A stretch of DNA of 64,000 nucleotides from Geodermatophilus amargosae (GCF_900116515.1 NZ_FPBA01000006.1:1-64000), one strand, 5' to 3'; positions 53,652 through 61,953 are shown, numbered from the stretch's first letter. Translations and numbers: made by a program. The notes: generated by a model from the letters alone, not told the origin.

Positions 53652-54022
53652 TCACCCCGCGGCTGGGGCCTGGTCGAAGAAGCCGGTCAGGCGCCGGATG
53701 CGGCCGGCGTCGTCGACCTGGACGACGTCGAGGCCGGTGAGCACCGTGGCGCCGGCGGCGTCGGTGATCCGCCAGTGGAACAGGGCGCTGTCGTGGTGGC
53801 GCGCGGGCTCGCTGGTCACCTCGACGCGCCCGCCCGCCAGTGACGCCTGTGTCCGGGCGATGTGCGCGGCGAGCGCCTCGCGACCGGTGACGAGGGCGAG
53901 CGGGTCGCAGTAGACGCCGTCGGGTGCCCACGCCTGCTCCAGCAGGGCGAGGCGCTCCTGGTCGTCGGTGGCCAGCCAGCGCCGTACGCGGCGACGGGGT
54001 CGTGCTGCTCGGGATCGGTCAC
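53652..54022 (-). pseudogene. Frameshifted SnoaL/NTF2-like protein gene
   Basis: From GTG 54022 the frame reads T-D-P-E-Q-H-D-P-V-A-A and then leaves the family. The remaining NTF2-like sequence (R-R-W-L-A-T-D-D-Q-E-R-L-A-L-L-E-Q-A-W, then G-V-Y-C-D-P and F-H-W-R-I-T-D-A-A-G) is in another frame to the stop at 53652. The span is 371 bases, one short of a multiple of three, so a single base (probably one G near 53986-53992) is missing. No alternative start exists in the second frame. It is a fresh pseudogene or a sequencing error. It overlaps the upstream gene's stop by 4 bp. Confidence 0.7.
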
Positions 54023-54708
54023 GGGGTCTCCTGTGCGTGGACGGGGGTGCCGGTCAGGCCGGCCAGGGGGTCGGTGCCGTCGAAGGTCCCGGTGCTGCCG
54101 AGGACGGCGCAGCGCAGGAAGCCGGTGCTGTCGAGCATCGGGTGCGTCTCCTGGCGGGCGACGGTCGCGGCGTGGTCGGGCCGGTGGTAGGCCCACGTGA
54201 CGGCGTCGCGCAGCGTGCGCCACGCGGAGAAGGTGAGGACGGCGCCGTCCTCGGGGGCCTGGACGAGGGCGGCGCACGAGCCGGGCGCGTCGCGCACCTG
54301 GCGGCCCAGGGAGGCGAAGCGGTCGAGGAACTCCCCGGTGCGTCCGGCGTTGGCAGACAGCCCGGCCAGCGTGATCACGGCCGCCGCGCCGGCGACCTTG
54401 CCACGGTGCGGGAGCCGGTCGAAGGGCCGCGCGCCGCCGGACAGCACCGCGTCCCCCCGGTAGGACACCGGCTGCAGGACGACGTGCCATGCGCCGCGCA
54501 CGGACGCGCCGGGCGCCGGCGCCGCCGCGAGCGCTGCCGCCGGGTCCTCCCAGGTGCCGAGCACCGACCACCACGAGCCCACCGCCTCGGGCAGCTCGGC
54601 CCGGCCGGGGCCGGCGATCCCCGCCTGGCTGACCGTGGCGCCGGCAGGACGCCACGGACACGCCGCGGCGGGCGTGGTCAGCTCCAGCGCCGTCCAGGAC
54701 ACGAACAC
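54019..54708 (-). CDS. Putative monooxygenase-like protein (CrtA/spheroidene monooxygenase-like)
   Basis: A 229-residue soluble protein. The pattern S-W-W-S-V-L-G-T-W, R-P-F-D-R-L-P-H-R-G-K-V-A near 125, F-S-A-W-R-T-L-R-D-A-V-T-W-A-Y near 175 and a C-terminal G-T-D-P-L-A-G-L recalls CrtA-like heme oxygenases, but this is from memory and not certain. GTG 54708 was chosen over the ATG at 54723 because GGGAGG precedes it at good distance, and ATG 54723 falls inside the operator. Coupled to the frameshifted SnoaL-like gene; divergent from tetR. Confidence 0.5.
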   Translation of the reverse strand: MFVSWTALELTTPAAACPWRPAGATVSQAGIAGPGRAELPEAVGSWWSVLGTWEDPAAALAAAPAPGASVRGAWHVVLQPVSYRGDAVLSGGARPFDRLPHRGKVAGAAAVITLAGLSANAGRTGEFLDRFASLGRQVRDAPGSCAALVQAPEDGAVLTFSAWRTLRDAVTWAYHRPDHAATVARQETHPMLDSTGFLRCAVLGSTGTFDGTDPLAGLTGTPVHAQETP

Positions 54709-54722
54709 TCGCGCACCTCCCA

Positions 54723-54740
54723 TGTGAACGGTACCAACAT
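54723..54740. promoter_or_regulatory. TetR operator-like site 1
   Basis: TGTGAACGGTACCAACAT, a direct-repeat partner of 54751-54768 (15 of 18 bases identical). It lies between the monooxygenase-like gene and tetR, on the side of the former. Confidence 0.6.
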
Positions 54741-54750
54741 AGGAGGGTCG

Positions 54751-54768
54751 TGTGAACGATGTCAACAT
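54751..54768. promoter_or_regulatory. TetR operator-like site 2
   Basis: TGTGAACGATGTCAACAT, 28 bases in phase from site 1, just upstream of the CAGGAT -10-like hexamer (54775-54780) of tetR. Likely autoregulatory. Confidence 0.6.
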
Positions 54769-54786
54769 CGATGGCAGGATGACGTC

Positions 54787-55383
54787 GTGGCCGCACGGAC
54801 GACCTATCACCACGGCGACCTGAAGGCCGCCCTCGTCGACGCCGGCGTCGCCGCGGCCAGTGAGGGTGGGGAGGCGGCCGTGGGGCTCAACCGGCTCGCT
54901 GCCGGCCTGGGCGTGTCCGCCTCCGCCGCGTACCGGCACTTCCCGGAGGGGCTGGAGGACCTGCTGGTGGCCGTGGGGAACGTCGCCCGCCGCCGGCTCG
55001 CCGAGCGCCTGGCGCTGCGGATCTCCGAGGTGGCGCCGTCGCAGGACGCCGCGACCGACGCGCGGCGCCGGTTCCGTGCCTCGGGGCGGGCCTACGTGGA
55101 GTACGTGCTCGAGGAGCCCGGCCTGTTCCAGGTGGCCAACCGTCACGACCGTGGCCGCCTGCCGGACGCCGATCCGTTCGGCGTCCTCGAGTCCTGCATC
55201 GCCGACCTGGTCTCGGCCGGCGTGCTCGACGAGGCGCGCCGGCCGGACGCCGCCACTGCTGCCTGGGCGGCGGTGCACGGGCTGGCGGTGCTCCTCACCG
55301 AGGGCCCACTGCGCCGGCTGCCGCCGGACCGCCGCGACCGTGCCGTGGAGCGCACCCTCGACATGGTCGAGGCGGGACTCTGA
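54787..55383 (+). CDS. TetR/AcrR-family transcriptional regulator
   Basis: A 198-residue regulator. The N-terminal helix-turn-helix (Y-H-H-G-D-L-K-A-A-L-V-D-A-G near 7-20; V-G-L-N-R-L-A-A-G-L-G-V-S-A-S-A-A-Y-R-H-F near 31-51) is of the TetR_N type, followed by a WHG-like ligand domain. The natural inducer is unknown. GTG 54787 follows CAGGAT at 6 bases. Two operator-like repeats in the divergent gap suggest control of itself and the monooxygenase-like operon. Confidence 0.88.
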   Translation: MAARTTYHHGDLKAALVDAGVAAASEGGEAAVGLNRLAAGLGVSASAAYRHFPEGLEDLLVAVGNVARRRLAERLALRISEVAPSQDAATDARRRFRASGRAYVEYVLEEPGLFQVANRHDRGRLPDADPFGVLESCIADLVSAGVLDEARRPDAATAAWAAVHGLAVLLTEGPLRRLPPDRRDRAVERTLDMVEAGL

Positions 55384-55415
55384 CCGCGGCCGGGTGCCGG
55401 CGGACCGCGGACGGT

Positions 55416-55619
55416 CTAGGGGTTGTCTGGGGTGTCGGCGCGGGTCTCCGGGTCGTCGGTCGGCGCCTCGGGCTTGTCGCCGGGGCCCACGTTGCCGGTG
55501 CCGCGCGGCGCGCCGGCCCCGGTGTCCTGGTCGGCGCCGCCGAAGAGGTTGCGTGGGACCTCGAGGCCGGCGGGGTCGCGGCCGGGGTCGTCGTTGCCGG
55601 CGTCGCTGCTGGTGCTCAC
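55416..55619 (-). CDS. Small hydrophilic hypothetical protein
   Basis: A 67-residue protein, Asp/Gly/Pro/Thr-rich, with no hydrophobic segment and predicted to be disordered. It contains L-E-V-P-R-N-L-F-G-G-A-D, a short conserved-looking island. The GTG start has GAGGAGG upstream at good spacing, which supports expression. No family recognised. Convergent with tetR, divergent from hflX. Confidence 0.55.
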   Translation of the reverse strand: MSTSSDAGNDDPGRDPAGLEVPRNLFGGADQDTGAGAPRGTGNVGPGDKPEAPTDDPETRADTPDNP

Positions 55620-55718
55620 GGAGGGCCTCCTCGGGGATGGCGTCGTTCCCTGTCACTCGCAGCCCTACCCGCCTCCCGGCGGGATGCACGTGACCCGTTC
55701 CGGTGTTGTACCGGCCGT

Positions 55719-57284
55719 ATGACGACTCAAGAGACGACAACCCAGGTGACCGGGGACGGCGTGCGTGTCACGCTGGACCCGATGACGACCGCACAGAACC
55801 GCGCCGTGCTCGCTGCCGCGCAGGACCGCGCCGAGCGCGCGGAGGGGACCCCGACGCCCGCGCCGGAGTCCCTGCGCCCCGCTCCGGCGGGCCAGTGGGA
55901 CGAGGCCGACGACACCACCGGCTCCTACGACCTCGAGGCCCGTGGCGCGCTGCGGCGCGTGGCGGGGCTGTCCACCGAGCTCGCCGACGTCAGCGAGGTC
56001 GAGTACCGGCAGCTGCGCCTCGAGCGCGTCGTGCTCGTCGGCGTGTGGGCCGAGGGCACCCAGGCCGACGCCGACCGCTCGCTGGCCGAGCTCGCCGCGC
56101 TGGCCGAGACCGCCGGCTCGGAGGTGCTCGAGGCGGTGAGCCAGCGACGGGACAAGCCCGACGCCGGCACCTACGTCGGCTCGGGCAAGGCCGCCGAGAT
56201 CCGCGACATCGTCGCGTCGACCGGTGCCGACACCGTGATCTGCGACGGTGAGCTGACCCCGGGGCAGCTCAACGCGCTGGAGAAGATCCTCAAGGTCAAG
56301 GTGGTCGACCGGACCGCGCTGATCCTCGACATCTTCGCCCAGCACGCCACCAGCCGGGAGGGCAAGGCGCAGGTCGAGCTCGCCCAGATGCAGTACATGC
56401 TGCCGCGCCTGCGCGGCTGGGGTGAGTCGCTGTCCCGGCAGGCCGGTGGCCGCGTCGCCGGCGGTGGCGGCATCGGTACCCGCGGCCCCGGTGAGACCAA
56501 GATCGAGACCGATCGCCGGCGCATCCGGTCGCGGGTCAGCAAGCTGCGCCGCGAGATCGCCGGCATGGCGACCGCGCGGGCGACGCAGCGTTCGGGCCGT
56601 GACCGCAACGCCGTCCCGAGCGTGGCGATCGCCGGGTACACCAACGCCGGCAAGTCCAGCCTGCTCAACCGGCTGACCGGTGCAGGCGTGCTGGTGGAGA
56701 ACGCGCTGTTCGCCACCCTCGACCCGACGGTGCGCCGGGCGCAGTCGCCCGACGGCCGCGAGTACACGCTCACCGACACCGTCGGCTTCGTCCGGCACCT
56801 GCCGCACCAGCTGGTCGACTCCTTCCGCTCGACGCTGGAGGAGGTGGCCGGCGCCGACCTGCTGCTGCACGTCGTCGACGGCTCCGACCCCGACCCGCTC
56901 GGCCAGATCGACGCGGTGCACGTCGTGCTCCGCGAGATCGACGCCGCGGCGGTGCCCGAGCTGATCGTCGTCAACAAGGTCGACGCCATGACCGAGGACG
57001 ACGTGCTGACCCTGCGCCAGGCGCTGCCGGGCGCGGTGTGGGTCTCGGCCCGCACCGGTGAGGGCATCGAGCGGCTGCGGGAGATCGTCGCCGCCCGGCT
57101 GCCCCACCCGGACGTCGAGGTCGAGGTCCTGGTGCCCTACGACCGCGGCGACCTCGTGGCGCGGGTGCACCGTGACGGCGAGGTCCTCAGCGAGCAGCAC
57201 GAGGAGGCCGGCACCCGGCTCAGCGCCCGCGTCGACGGCGGCCTGGCCGCCGCGCTGGAGCAGTTCGCCGCCCCCGTCGGCTGA
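55719..57284 (+). CDS. hflX: GTPase HflX
   Basis: A 521-residue ribosome-associated GTPase that splits stalled or stressed 70S ribosomes. The N-terminal HflX domain has V-G-S-G-K-A-A-E-I near 152 and the G-G-G-G-I-G-T-R-G-P-G-E-T-K-I-E-T-D-R-R linker near 247-266. The G domain has G-Y-T-N-A-G-K-S-S-L (P-loop) near 305, D-T-V-G-F (G3) near 353 and N-K-V-D (G4) near 420. An acidic/Thr-rich N-terminal extension of about 60 residues is typical of actinobacteria. A long hairpin follows. Confidence 0.96.
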   Translation: MTTQETTTQVTGDGVRVTLDPMTTAQNRAVLAAAQDRAERAEGTPTPAPESLRPAPAGQWDEADDTTGSYDLEARGALRRVAGLSTELADVSEVEYRQLRLERVVLVGVWAEGTQADADRSLAELAALAETAGSEVLEAVSQRRDKPDAGTYVGSGKAAEIRDIVASTGADTVICDGELTPGQLNALEKILKVKVVDRTALILDIFAQHATSREGKAQVELAQMQYMLPRLRGWGESLSRQAGGRVAGGGGIGTRGPGETKIETDRRRIRSRVSKLRREIAGMATARATQRSGRDRNAVPSVAIAGYTNAGKSSLLNRLTGAGVLVENALFATLDPTVRRAQSPDGREYTLTDTVGFVRHLPHQLVDSFRSTLEEVAGADLLLHVVDGSDPDPLGQIDAVHVVLREIDAAAVPELIVVNKVDAMTEDDVLTLRQALPGAVWVSARTGEGIERLREIVAARLPHPDVEVEVLVPYDRGDLVARVHRDGEVLSEQHEEAGTRLSARVDGGLAAALEQFAAPVG

Positions 57285-57304
57285 CCGGCCCGTCCTGCGC
57301 ACCC

Positions 57305-57339
57305 GCCCGGGTGCCCGGCTCCGCGCCGGGTGCCCGGGC
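57305..57339 (+). terminator. Terminator-like hairpin after hflX
   Basis: 15-bp stem (57305-57319 with 57325-57339) with two central G-T wobbles, 20 bases after the hflX stop. Confidence 0.65.
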
Positions 57340-57374
57340 GGCTCGCCGTCCGCGGTCGCCGAGGTCACGGACGT

Positions 57375-57395
57375 GTCACGGCCCGGTACCGTGAC
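57375..57395. promoter_or_regulatory. Dyad overlapping the PAP2 promoter
   Basis: GTCACGG-N7-CCGTGAC, perfect 7-bp arms, ending 3 bases before the GTG start and covering the TACCGT -10 (57387-57392). Placed to block initiation if bound. The half-sites resemble those before miaB (GTCAC/GTGAC) but spacing differs. Confidence 0.45.
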
Positions 57396-57398
57396 CGG

Positions 57399-58148
57399 GT
57401 GACCAGCGGCGTGGTGCGGCGCAGTCCCGGCGCGCCGTCCGGGGAGCCGGGAGACGCCGGTGTCCCGCCCGATCCGGTGGTGACCCCCGGGCGCCCGTCG
57501 TGGTGGCTGCTGCTCGGAGCGCTCGTGGTCACCGTCGGCGTCACCGTCGACCTGCTCAGCCGCGGGGTGCTCGAGCGGCTCGACCTCGAGGTCTCCGAGG
57601 TGGTCAGCGCCTGGGACCTGCGCGACTCACCCGCCTACTGGCCGGTCTGGGCGGTCACCCAGCTCGGCGGCCGCGGCGCCATCCTCATCGTGCTGGCCGC
57701 CCTGGTCGGCTGGCTGTGCGTGCGGCAGCGGACGCTCGCACCACTGGTGCGGGTGCTCACCGCGCTGGTGCTGCTCACCGTGGTCGTCTACGCGTTCAAG
57801 TTCGGCACCGGCCGCACCGCACCGGCGTACCCGGGCTCCTTCTTCCACCGCGACGGCGCCAGCTACCCGTCGGGGCACGTGGCCAACGCCGTGCTGATGT
57901 GGGGCGTCGCGCACTGGCAGGCGGTCGAGTACCGGCTCGGGGCGGGGGTGCAGCGGACGCTGTGGTGGCTCAGCGTCGTCGGGCCGGCGGCGACCGGGAT
58001 CGCGATGGTGTCCCTGGACTTCCACTGGGTCACCGACGCCGTCGTGGGCGCCTCCGTCGGGGTGCTGCTGCTGGGCGTGGTTCACGCACTCGACGCGCTC
58101 GTGGTGTCACGCTGGGCGAGTGCACGAGCCGGCCGCTCCCCTGCGTGA
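57399..58148 (+). CDS. PAP2-family phosphatase (membrane)
   Basis: A 249-residue integral membrane phosphatase of the lipid phosphate/undecaprenyl-pyrophosphate type. About five or six transmembrane segments. The three phosphatase motifs are K-F-G-T-G-R-T-A-P near 130, S-Y-P-S-G-H near 151-156 and S-L-D-F-H-W-V-T-D near 205 with the catalytic histidines. The substrate cannot be fixed. GTG 57399 is 6 bases after a TACCGT -10, leaderless. Confidence 0.88.
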   Translation: MTSGVVRRSPGAPSGEPGDAGVPPDPVVTPGRPSWWLLLGALVVTVGVTVDLLSRGVLERLDLEVSEVVSAWDLRDSPAYWPVWAVTQLGGRGAILIVLAALVGWLCVRQRTLAPLVRVLTALVLLTVVVYAFKFGTGRTAPAYPGSFFHRDGASYPSGHVANAVLMWGVAHWQAVEYRLGAGVQRTLWWLSVVGPAATGIAMVSLDFHWVTDAVVGASVGVLLLGVVHALDALVVSRWASARAGRSPA

Positions 58149-59199
58149 CGCCGTCGAGCACCCCCGCCGGGTCCCGGCGGTGCTGCTCGGGCTCGGCCTC
58201 GCGCTGCTGCCGGTCGTCCCCGCGAGCGCCGAGGAGCCGGCCGCGCCGTCCGTGCGCTGCCAGGTCACCGATCCGCGGCTGACCGAGCTCTCCGGGCTGG
58301 TCGACGTCGGCGACCGGATGCTGGCCATGGTCGACGGCGGGGACCAGGTCGCGGTCCACGTGCTCGACGGCGCGTGCCAGGTGGTCGACGTGACCACCGC
58401 CGGGCTGGACCCCTACGACCCCGAGGACCTCGGCGTCGGGGCCGACGGCACCGTGTGGTTCGCCGACACCGGCGACAACAACGCCACCCGCGCCACGGTC
58501 GCGCTCATCGCGCTGCGTCCCGACGGCGTCACGGCGCTGTACCGGTTGACCTATCCCGACGGCCCGCACGACGCCGAGGCGCTGCTGCTCGCTCCCGACG
58601 GCACCCTGTACGTGGTGACCAAGGAGGTGCTCGGCGCCAGCCACGTCTACCGGCCTGCCGCGCCGCTCGTCGACGGCGGCACGGTGCCGCTCGTCGACGT
58701 CGGGACGGTGACGTTCACCCTGACCGGCACACCCGGTGGACCGGTGGGTCGGGCCGGGCAGCTGCTCGTGACCGGCGGGGCCGTGGCGCGCGACGGCAGC
58801 CGGATCGCGCTGCGCACCTACACGGACGCCTACGTCTGGCCGCTCGCCGGCTCCGACGTGCCGGCCGCGCTGGCCGCCGAGCCGGTGCGGATCGCCCTGC
58901 CCGACGCGCCGCAGGGCGAGGCGGTCTCCTTCACTGCCGACGGCAGTGGACTGCTCGTGGCGGGGGAGGGGGTGCCCGGCGACGTCACCCTGGTGCCCAT
59001 CCCGGCGGCCACGGCGGCGGTTCCTCCGAGCGGGGGCGCCGCGGCCGACCCGGCGCTGTCGGCCCTGCTCGAGGACGACGGCACGGGGGTCTCGCCCGTC
59101 GCCGCCGGGGCGGCCGCCGCGATCGTGGCGACCGTGCTGGTCTGGATCGGCGGACGCATCCGCCGCCGCCGTTCGGCCGGTCCCCCCGCCGGCGCCTGA
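58120..59199 (+). CDS. Exported protein with propeller-like repeats and C-terminal anchor
   Basis: A 359-residue protein. A signal peptide covers about 1-37 (L-L-G-L-G-L-A-L-L-P-V-V-P-A-S-A). The body has strand-turn repeats of the form A-D-G-T-V-W-F-A-D-T-G-D-N-N and A-P-D-G-T-L-Y-V-V-T, like beta-propeller blades (SMP-30/NHL-like). A transmembrane helix near 325-345 and an R-R-R-R stop-transfer end it, so it is anchored with the propeller outside. Function unknown. GTG 58120 overlaps the PAP2 gene by 29 bp. Confidence 0.7.
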   Translation: MHEPAAPLRDAVEHPRRVPAVLLGLGLALLPVVPASAEEPAAPSVRCQVTDPRLTELSGLVDVGDRMLAMVDGGDQVAVHVLDGACQVVDVTTAGLDPYDPEDLGVGADGTVWFADTGDNNATRATVALIALRPDGVTALYRLTYPDGPHDAEALLLAPDGTLYVVTKEVLGASHVYRPAAPLVDGGTVPLVDVGTVTFTLTGTPGGPVGRAGQLLVTGGAVARDGSRIALRTYTDAYVWPLAGSDVPAALAAEPVRIALPDAPQGEAVSFTADGSGLLVAGEGVPGDVTLVPIPAATAAVPPSGGAAADPALSALLEDDGTGVSPVAAGAAAAIVATVLVWIGGRIRRRRSAGPPAGA

Positions 59200-59226
59200 C
59201 CGCCGCGCCGGCAGGCGGACCTCCGG

Positions 59227-59994
59227 TCAGACCCGCCGCAGGACGGTGACGACGCGGCCGAGGATGGTCGCCTCGTCGCCGGGGATCGGCTCGTAGGCCG
59301 GGTTGTGCGGCAGCAGCCAGACGTGCCCGTCCCGGCGCTTGTAGGTCTTCACCGTGGCCTCGCCGTCGAGCATCGCGGCGACGATCTCGCCGTTCTCGGC
59401 GGTGGGCTGCTGGCGCACGACCACCCAGTCGCCGTCGCAGATGGCCGCGTCGACCATCGAGTCACCGGCGACGCGCAGCATGAACAGGGTGCCCTCGCCG
59501 ACGAGCTCGCGGGGCAGCGGGAACACGTCCTCGACCGCCTGCTCGGCGAGCACGGGCCCACCGGCGGCGATGCGCCCGACCAGGGGCACGTAGGTGGGCG
59601 CGGTGGTGCCGTCGGGCGTGGCGGGGGCTGCCGACGCGGACTCGGCCGTGGCGTCCCCGGGGAGCCGGACGTCCAGGGCGCGCGGCCGGTTCGGGTCGCG
59701 CCGCAGCCAGCCCTTCTTCTGCAGCACGGAGAGCTGATGGGCCACCGAGGACGCCGACGACAGGCCGACCGCCTCGCCGATCTCGCGCACCGAGGGCGGG
59801 TAGCCGCGCCGCTCGATCGAGTCGCGGATGACCTCGAGGACCCGGCGCTGCCGCTGGGTGAGGCCGTCGCCGGCCTCGCCGCGGTCGGGGAAGGTGCGGA
59901 CCGCGCCGCCGCCGTCCACGCCGTCCGTGGCCGGCCGGCGGGCCGCCGTCCCGCCGCCGCGCGTGCCCTGGCCGGTTCCGCTCGTGCCCGCCAC
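59227..59994 (-). CDS. lexA: LexA repressor
   Basis: A 255-residue SOS repressor and self-cleaving protease. The winged helix ([12 protein letters not shown] near 46; [16 protein letters not shown] near 66-81) binds SOS boxes. The cleavage site A-G lies in G-R-I-A-A-G-G-P. The Ser179 (G-D-S-M-V-D) and Lys216 (A-T-V-K-T-Y-K) dyad is intact. GTG 59994 is preferred to the upstream start because GAGGAGGAG directly precedes it. A matching SOS box lies upstream for autorepression. Confidence 0.96.
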   Translation of the reverse strand: MAGTSGTGQGTRGGGTAARRPATDGVDGGGAVRTFPDRGEAGDGLTQRQRRVLEVIRDSIERRGYPPSVREIGEAVGLSSASSVAHQLSVLQKKGWLRRDPNRPRALDVRLPGDATAESASAAPATPDGTTAPTYVPLVGRIAAGGPVLAEQAVEDVFPLPRELVGEGTLFMLRVAGDSMVDAAICDGDWVVVRQQPTAENGEIVAAMLDGEATVKTYKRRDGHVWLLPHNPAYEPIPGDEATILGRVVTVLRRV

Positions 59995-60105
59995 GTCTCC
60001 TCCTCGCCGGCCGCATCCCGCGGCCCGTCCGTCGACCTCCCGGCCCTGCGGACCGGTCGGCGGGCGGTGCGCCCGCACGGACCGTAGCGCGTGGACCCCG
60101 CAGGT

Positions 60106-60121
60106 TCAAACGTGTGTTCGA
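60106..60121. promoter_or_regulatory. SOS box upstream of lexA
   Basis: TCAAAC-GTGT-GTTCGA, one mismatch from TCGAAC-N4-GTTCGA, 112 bases before the lexA start. Autoregulatory. Confidence 0.8.
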
Positions 60122-60169
60122 AGGACACGCCGTGCCGACTCGATCCCGTCGTCCGCGTGCGGTAGACAT

Positions 60170-60185
60170 CCGCACACGTGTTCGG
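60170..60185. promoter_or_regulatory. Degenerate SOS box in the lexA/LysM gap
   Basis: CCGCAC-ACGT-GTTCGG, a near-palindrome with the SOS spacing and a conserved GTTCG right half. It lies 2 bp from the perfect box at 60188 and may bind LexA cooperatively. Confidence 0.45.
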
Positions 60186-60187
60186 AG

Positions 60188-60203
60188 TCGAACGCGTGTT
60201 CGA
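60188..60203. promoter_or_regulatory. Perfect SOS box of the LysM gene
   Basis: TCGAAC-GCGT-GTTCGA, an exact match to the actinobacterial LexA consensus, 30 bases upstream of the LysM gene ATG. Confidence 0.88.
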
Positions 60204-60232
60204 TCGGGTGGGTCAGTCGAGGAGGAGTGGTC

Positions 60233-60847
60233 ATGGGCGGCGTGCGGCAGGCAGTGCTGGACTTCGACGCGGCGGTCCGGGTCCCGTGGCGGCCGTTGCT
60301 CGACGGCGCCACCGGCGACGCGCGGCCGGCCGGCCGTCCGGCGCAGGCGGCTCCCCGGGCGGCCCTGCCGGGCTCGGGCCTACGGGTCACCGGTCACCTG
60401 CGGCCGGTCCCCGACCTGCCGGCTCCGGAGGCGGTGCGGGCCGGGGGCCCGTCGGCCGAGGCCCCCCGCGCCCGCCGCGACCCGGCCCGCCCCGGCGGCC
60501 GGCCGGCGCGCTCGGGGCCGGTCCGCGGGGACGTCCGCGTCCGGTGCGCCCCTGCGCCCGCGCCGGTGCGGCTGACCCGCCGCGGGCGCCGCCTGGTGGT
60601 CGCGCTGGTGCTGGCGGCGGGCGTGGGCGGCGCGGCCCTGGGGCGGGAGTTCCTCGCCCCCGACCCGGGCCTGCAGCTCGTGGGGGAGAGCAGCGTGGTC
60701 GTCCAGCAGGGCGACACCGTCTGGTCCATCGCCGGTGAGGTCGCCGGTCCCGGTCAGGACGTGCGCGCCGTGGTCGACGCGATCCAGCAGCTCAACGACC
60801 TCGAGGGGTCCGCCCTGGTCGCCGGCCAGGTCCTCCGCCTGCCGTAG
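60233..60847 (+). CDS. LysM-domain protein, probable SOS-induced division inhibitor
   Basis: A 204-residue membrane protein: a 115-residue Pro/Ala/Arg-rich cytoplasmic region, one transmembrane helix (about 122-138; V-V-A-L-V-L-A-A-G-V-G-G-A), then an outside LysM domain (V-V-V-Q-Q-G-D-T-V-W-S-I-A near 157-169, ending G-Q-V-L-R-L-P). This layout, the place divergent from lexA and before nrdR, and the SOS boxes equal those of mycobacterial Rv2719c (ChiZ) and parallel Bacillus YneA, which stop division after DNA damage. Catalytic cell-wall hydrolase activity is not visible here. ATG 60233 has GGAGG at 60221-60225. Confidence 0.85.
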   Translation: MGGVRQAVLDFDAAVRVPWRPLLDGATGDARPAGRPAQAAPRAALPGSGLRVTGHLRPVPDLPAPEAVRAGGPSAEAPRARRDPARPGGRPARSGPVRGDVRVRCAPAPAPVRLTRRGRRLVVALVLAAGVGGAALGREFLAPDPGLQLVGESSVVVQQGDTVWSIAGEVAGPGQDVRAVVDAIQQLNDLEGSALVAGQVLRLP

Positions 60848-60965
60848 GCGTCCCGGCCCGGGTCGTCATGCCTGAGAAGTGACGAGGCGGCGTCGGTGAG
60901 TTCGTCAACCATCCGGGCCCGGTCGGTCACCGGGCGGGGTCGCCGGGGCACTTACGGTCAAGAGC

Positions 60966-61610
60966 GTGTCAGCAGCCGTGAACAGCAGTGCAGCGGTGTC
61001 CTTCCGGGTCCCGCAGGACGTCGAGGTCTCCGTGGACGGCGCCTGGCTGCCGGGCGCCATGCTCGGCTGGCGGGTCGACGAGACGGGCGGCGCCCAGGCA
61101 CTGGTCGTGGTGCGCGACGCGGGGGGCCGGGAGAGCTGGACGGACCTCGCCGGCGTGCGGCTCCCCGAGCGGCACCTGTCCCTGGCTCCTGCGATGACCG
61201 AGGTGCCGGGCGACACCCCGGGGACGGTGGTCATGTCCGCGGTCGGCCGTCCCGCGGGCGCGCCGGGCGCCCGATCGGCACGCCGCCCCACCCGGCGGCA
61301 CGGCGGCGACGTCACCGCCGAGCAGCCCGCGGTCGCCGCGTCCGCCGCGGGCCGCCACCGCGCGCCGGCCGGCTCCGGCCGCCATCGGGCGGCGACCGCC
61401 GAGATGCCGGCCGTTCCCTGTGCTGCCCCGGCCCTCGACGACTCCGCCGACCCGGCCGCTGACCTGACCGTCGACCTGACCGCTGACACGGCCGTCGGCA
61501 CTGCCGGTGACACCGCCGGTGAGCCGGACCTGCTCACCCGGCCGATCCGGCTCGGCGACCTGGTCCCGAACCTGCGCGGCGGCCGGCCCGCGGTCCGTCC
61601 TCCGGCCTGA
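60966..61610 (+). CDS. Hypothetical protein
   Basis: A 214-residue protein I do not recognise. Residues 10-75 form a beta-rich domain (V-S-F-R-V-P-Q-D-V-E-V-S-V-D-G-A-W-L-P-G near 11-30) that looks like a small binding fold; the remainder is Ala/Arg/Thr-rich, with a short ordered end (T-R-P-I-R-L-G-D-L-V-P-N-L-R-G-G). No signal or membrane segment. GTG 60966 follows a TACGGT -10 (60953-60958) by 7 bases, leaderless. Confidence 0.6.
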   Translation: MSAAVNSSAAVSFRVPQDVEVSVDGAWLPGAMLGWRVDETGGAQALVVVRDAGGRESWTDLAGVRLPERHLSLAPAMTEVPGDTPGTVVMSAVGRPAGAPGARSARRPTRRHGGDVTAEQPAVAASAAGRHRAPAGSGRHRAATAEMPAVPCAAPALDDSADPAADLTVDLTADTAVGTAGDTAGEPDLLTRPIRLGDLVPNLRGGRPAVRPPA

Positions 61611-61953
61611 CCCGGCGCCGGGCGCCCGCCGGCCCGGCGGCGGCCGCCGGTTCCCCGGCCGTCCGTCGCGTCCGGGCCCGTCGCGTCCGGGCTCGTCGCG
61701 TCCGGGCCCGTCCCCGCCTCCGGGCTCGCCGCCGCCTCCGGCGCTCCTGCGCGTCCCCGGCCGGGTGGGGCGGCCCGTCCCGGGCGCCTTCGGGAGGCCC
61801 ACGGCGTCCGCCGGATACACCCGCGGAACGGCTGTCGCGCGCCGACACGCGGGAGCACCCGGCGTGTCGTGTGACGGGTGGGGAACGTGGTCGCGCCTGG
61901 TCACCACCGGGTCACGAGCGCATCGCGGCGGAACAGACACGCGGATCCCCGTC

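Noticed and set aside
61640-61760. Repeats around CGTCGCGTCCGGGC as a regulatory array.
   Set aside because: Units are imperfect and lie in extreme-GC DNA right after a gene; they look like slippage in low-complexity sequence.
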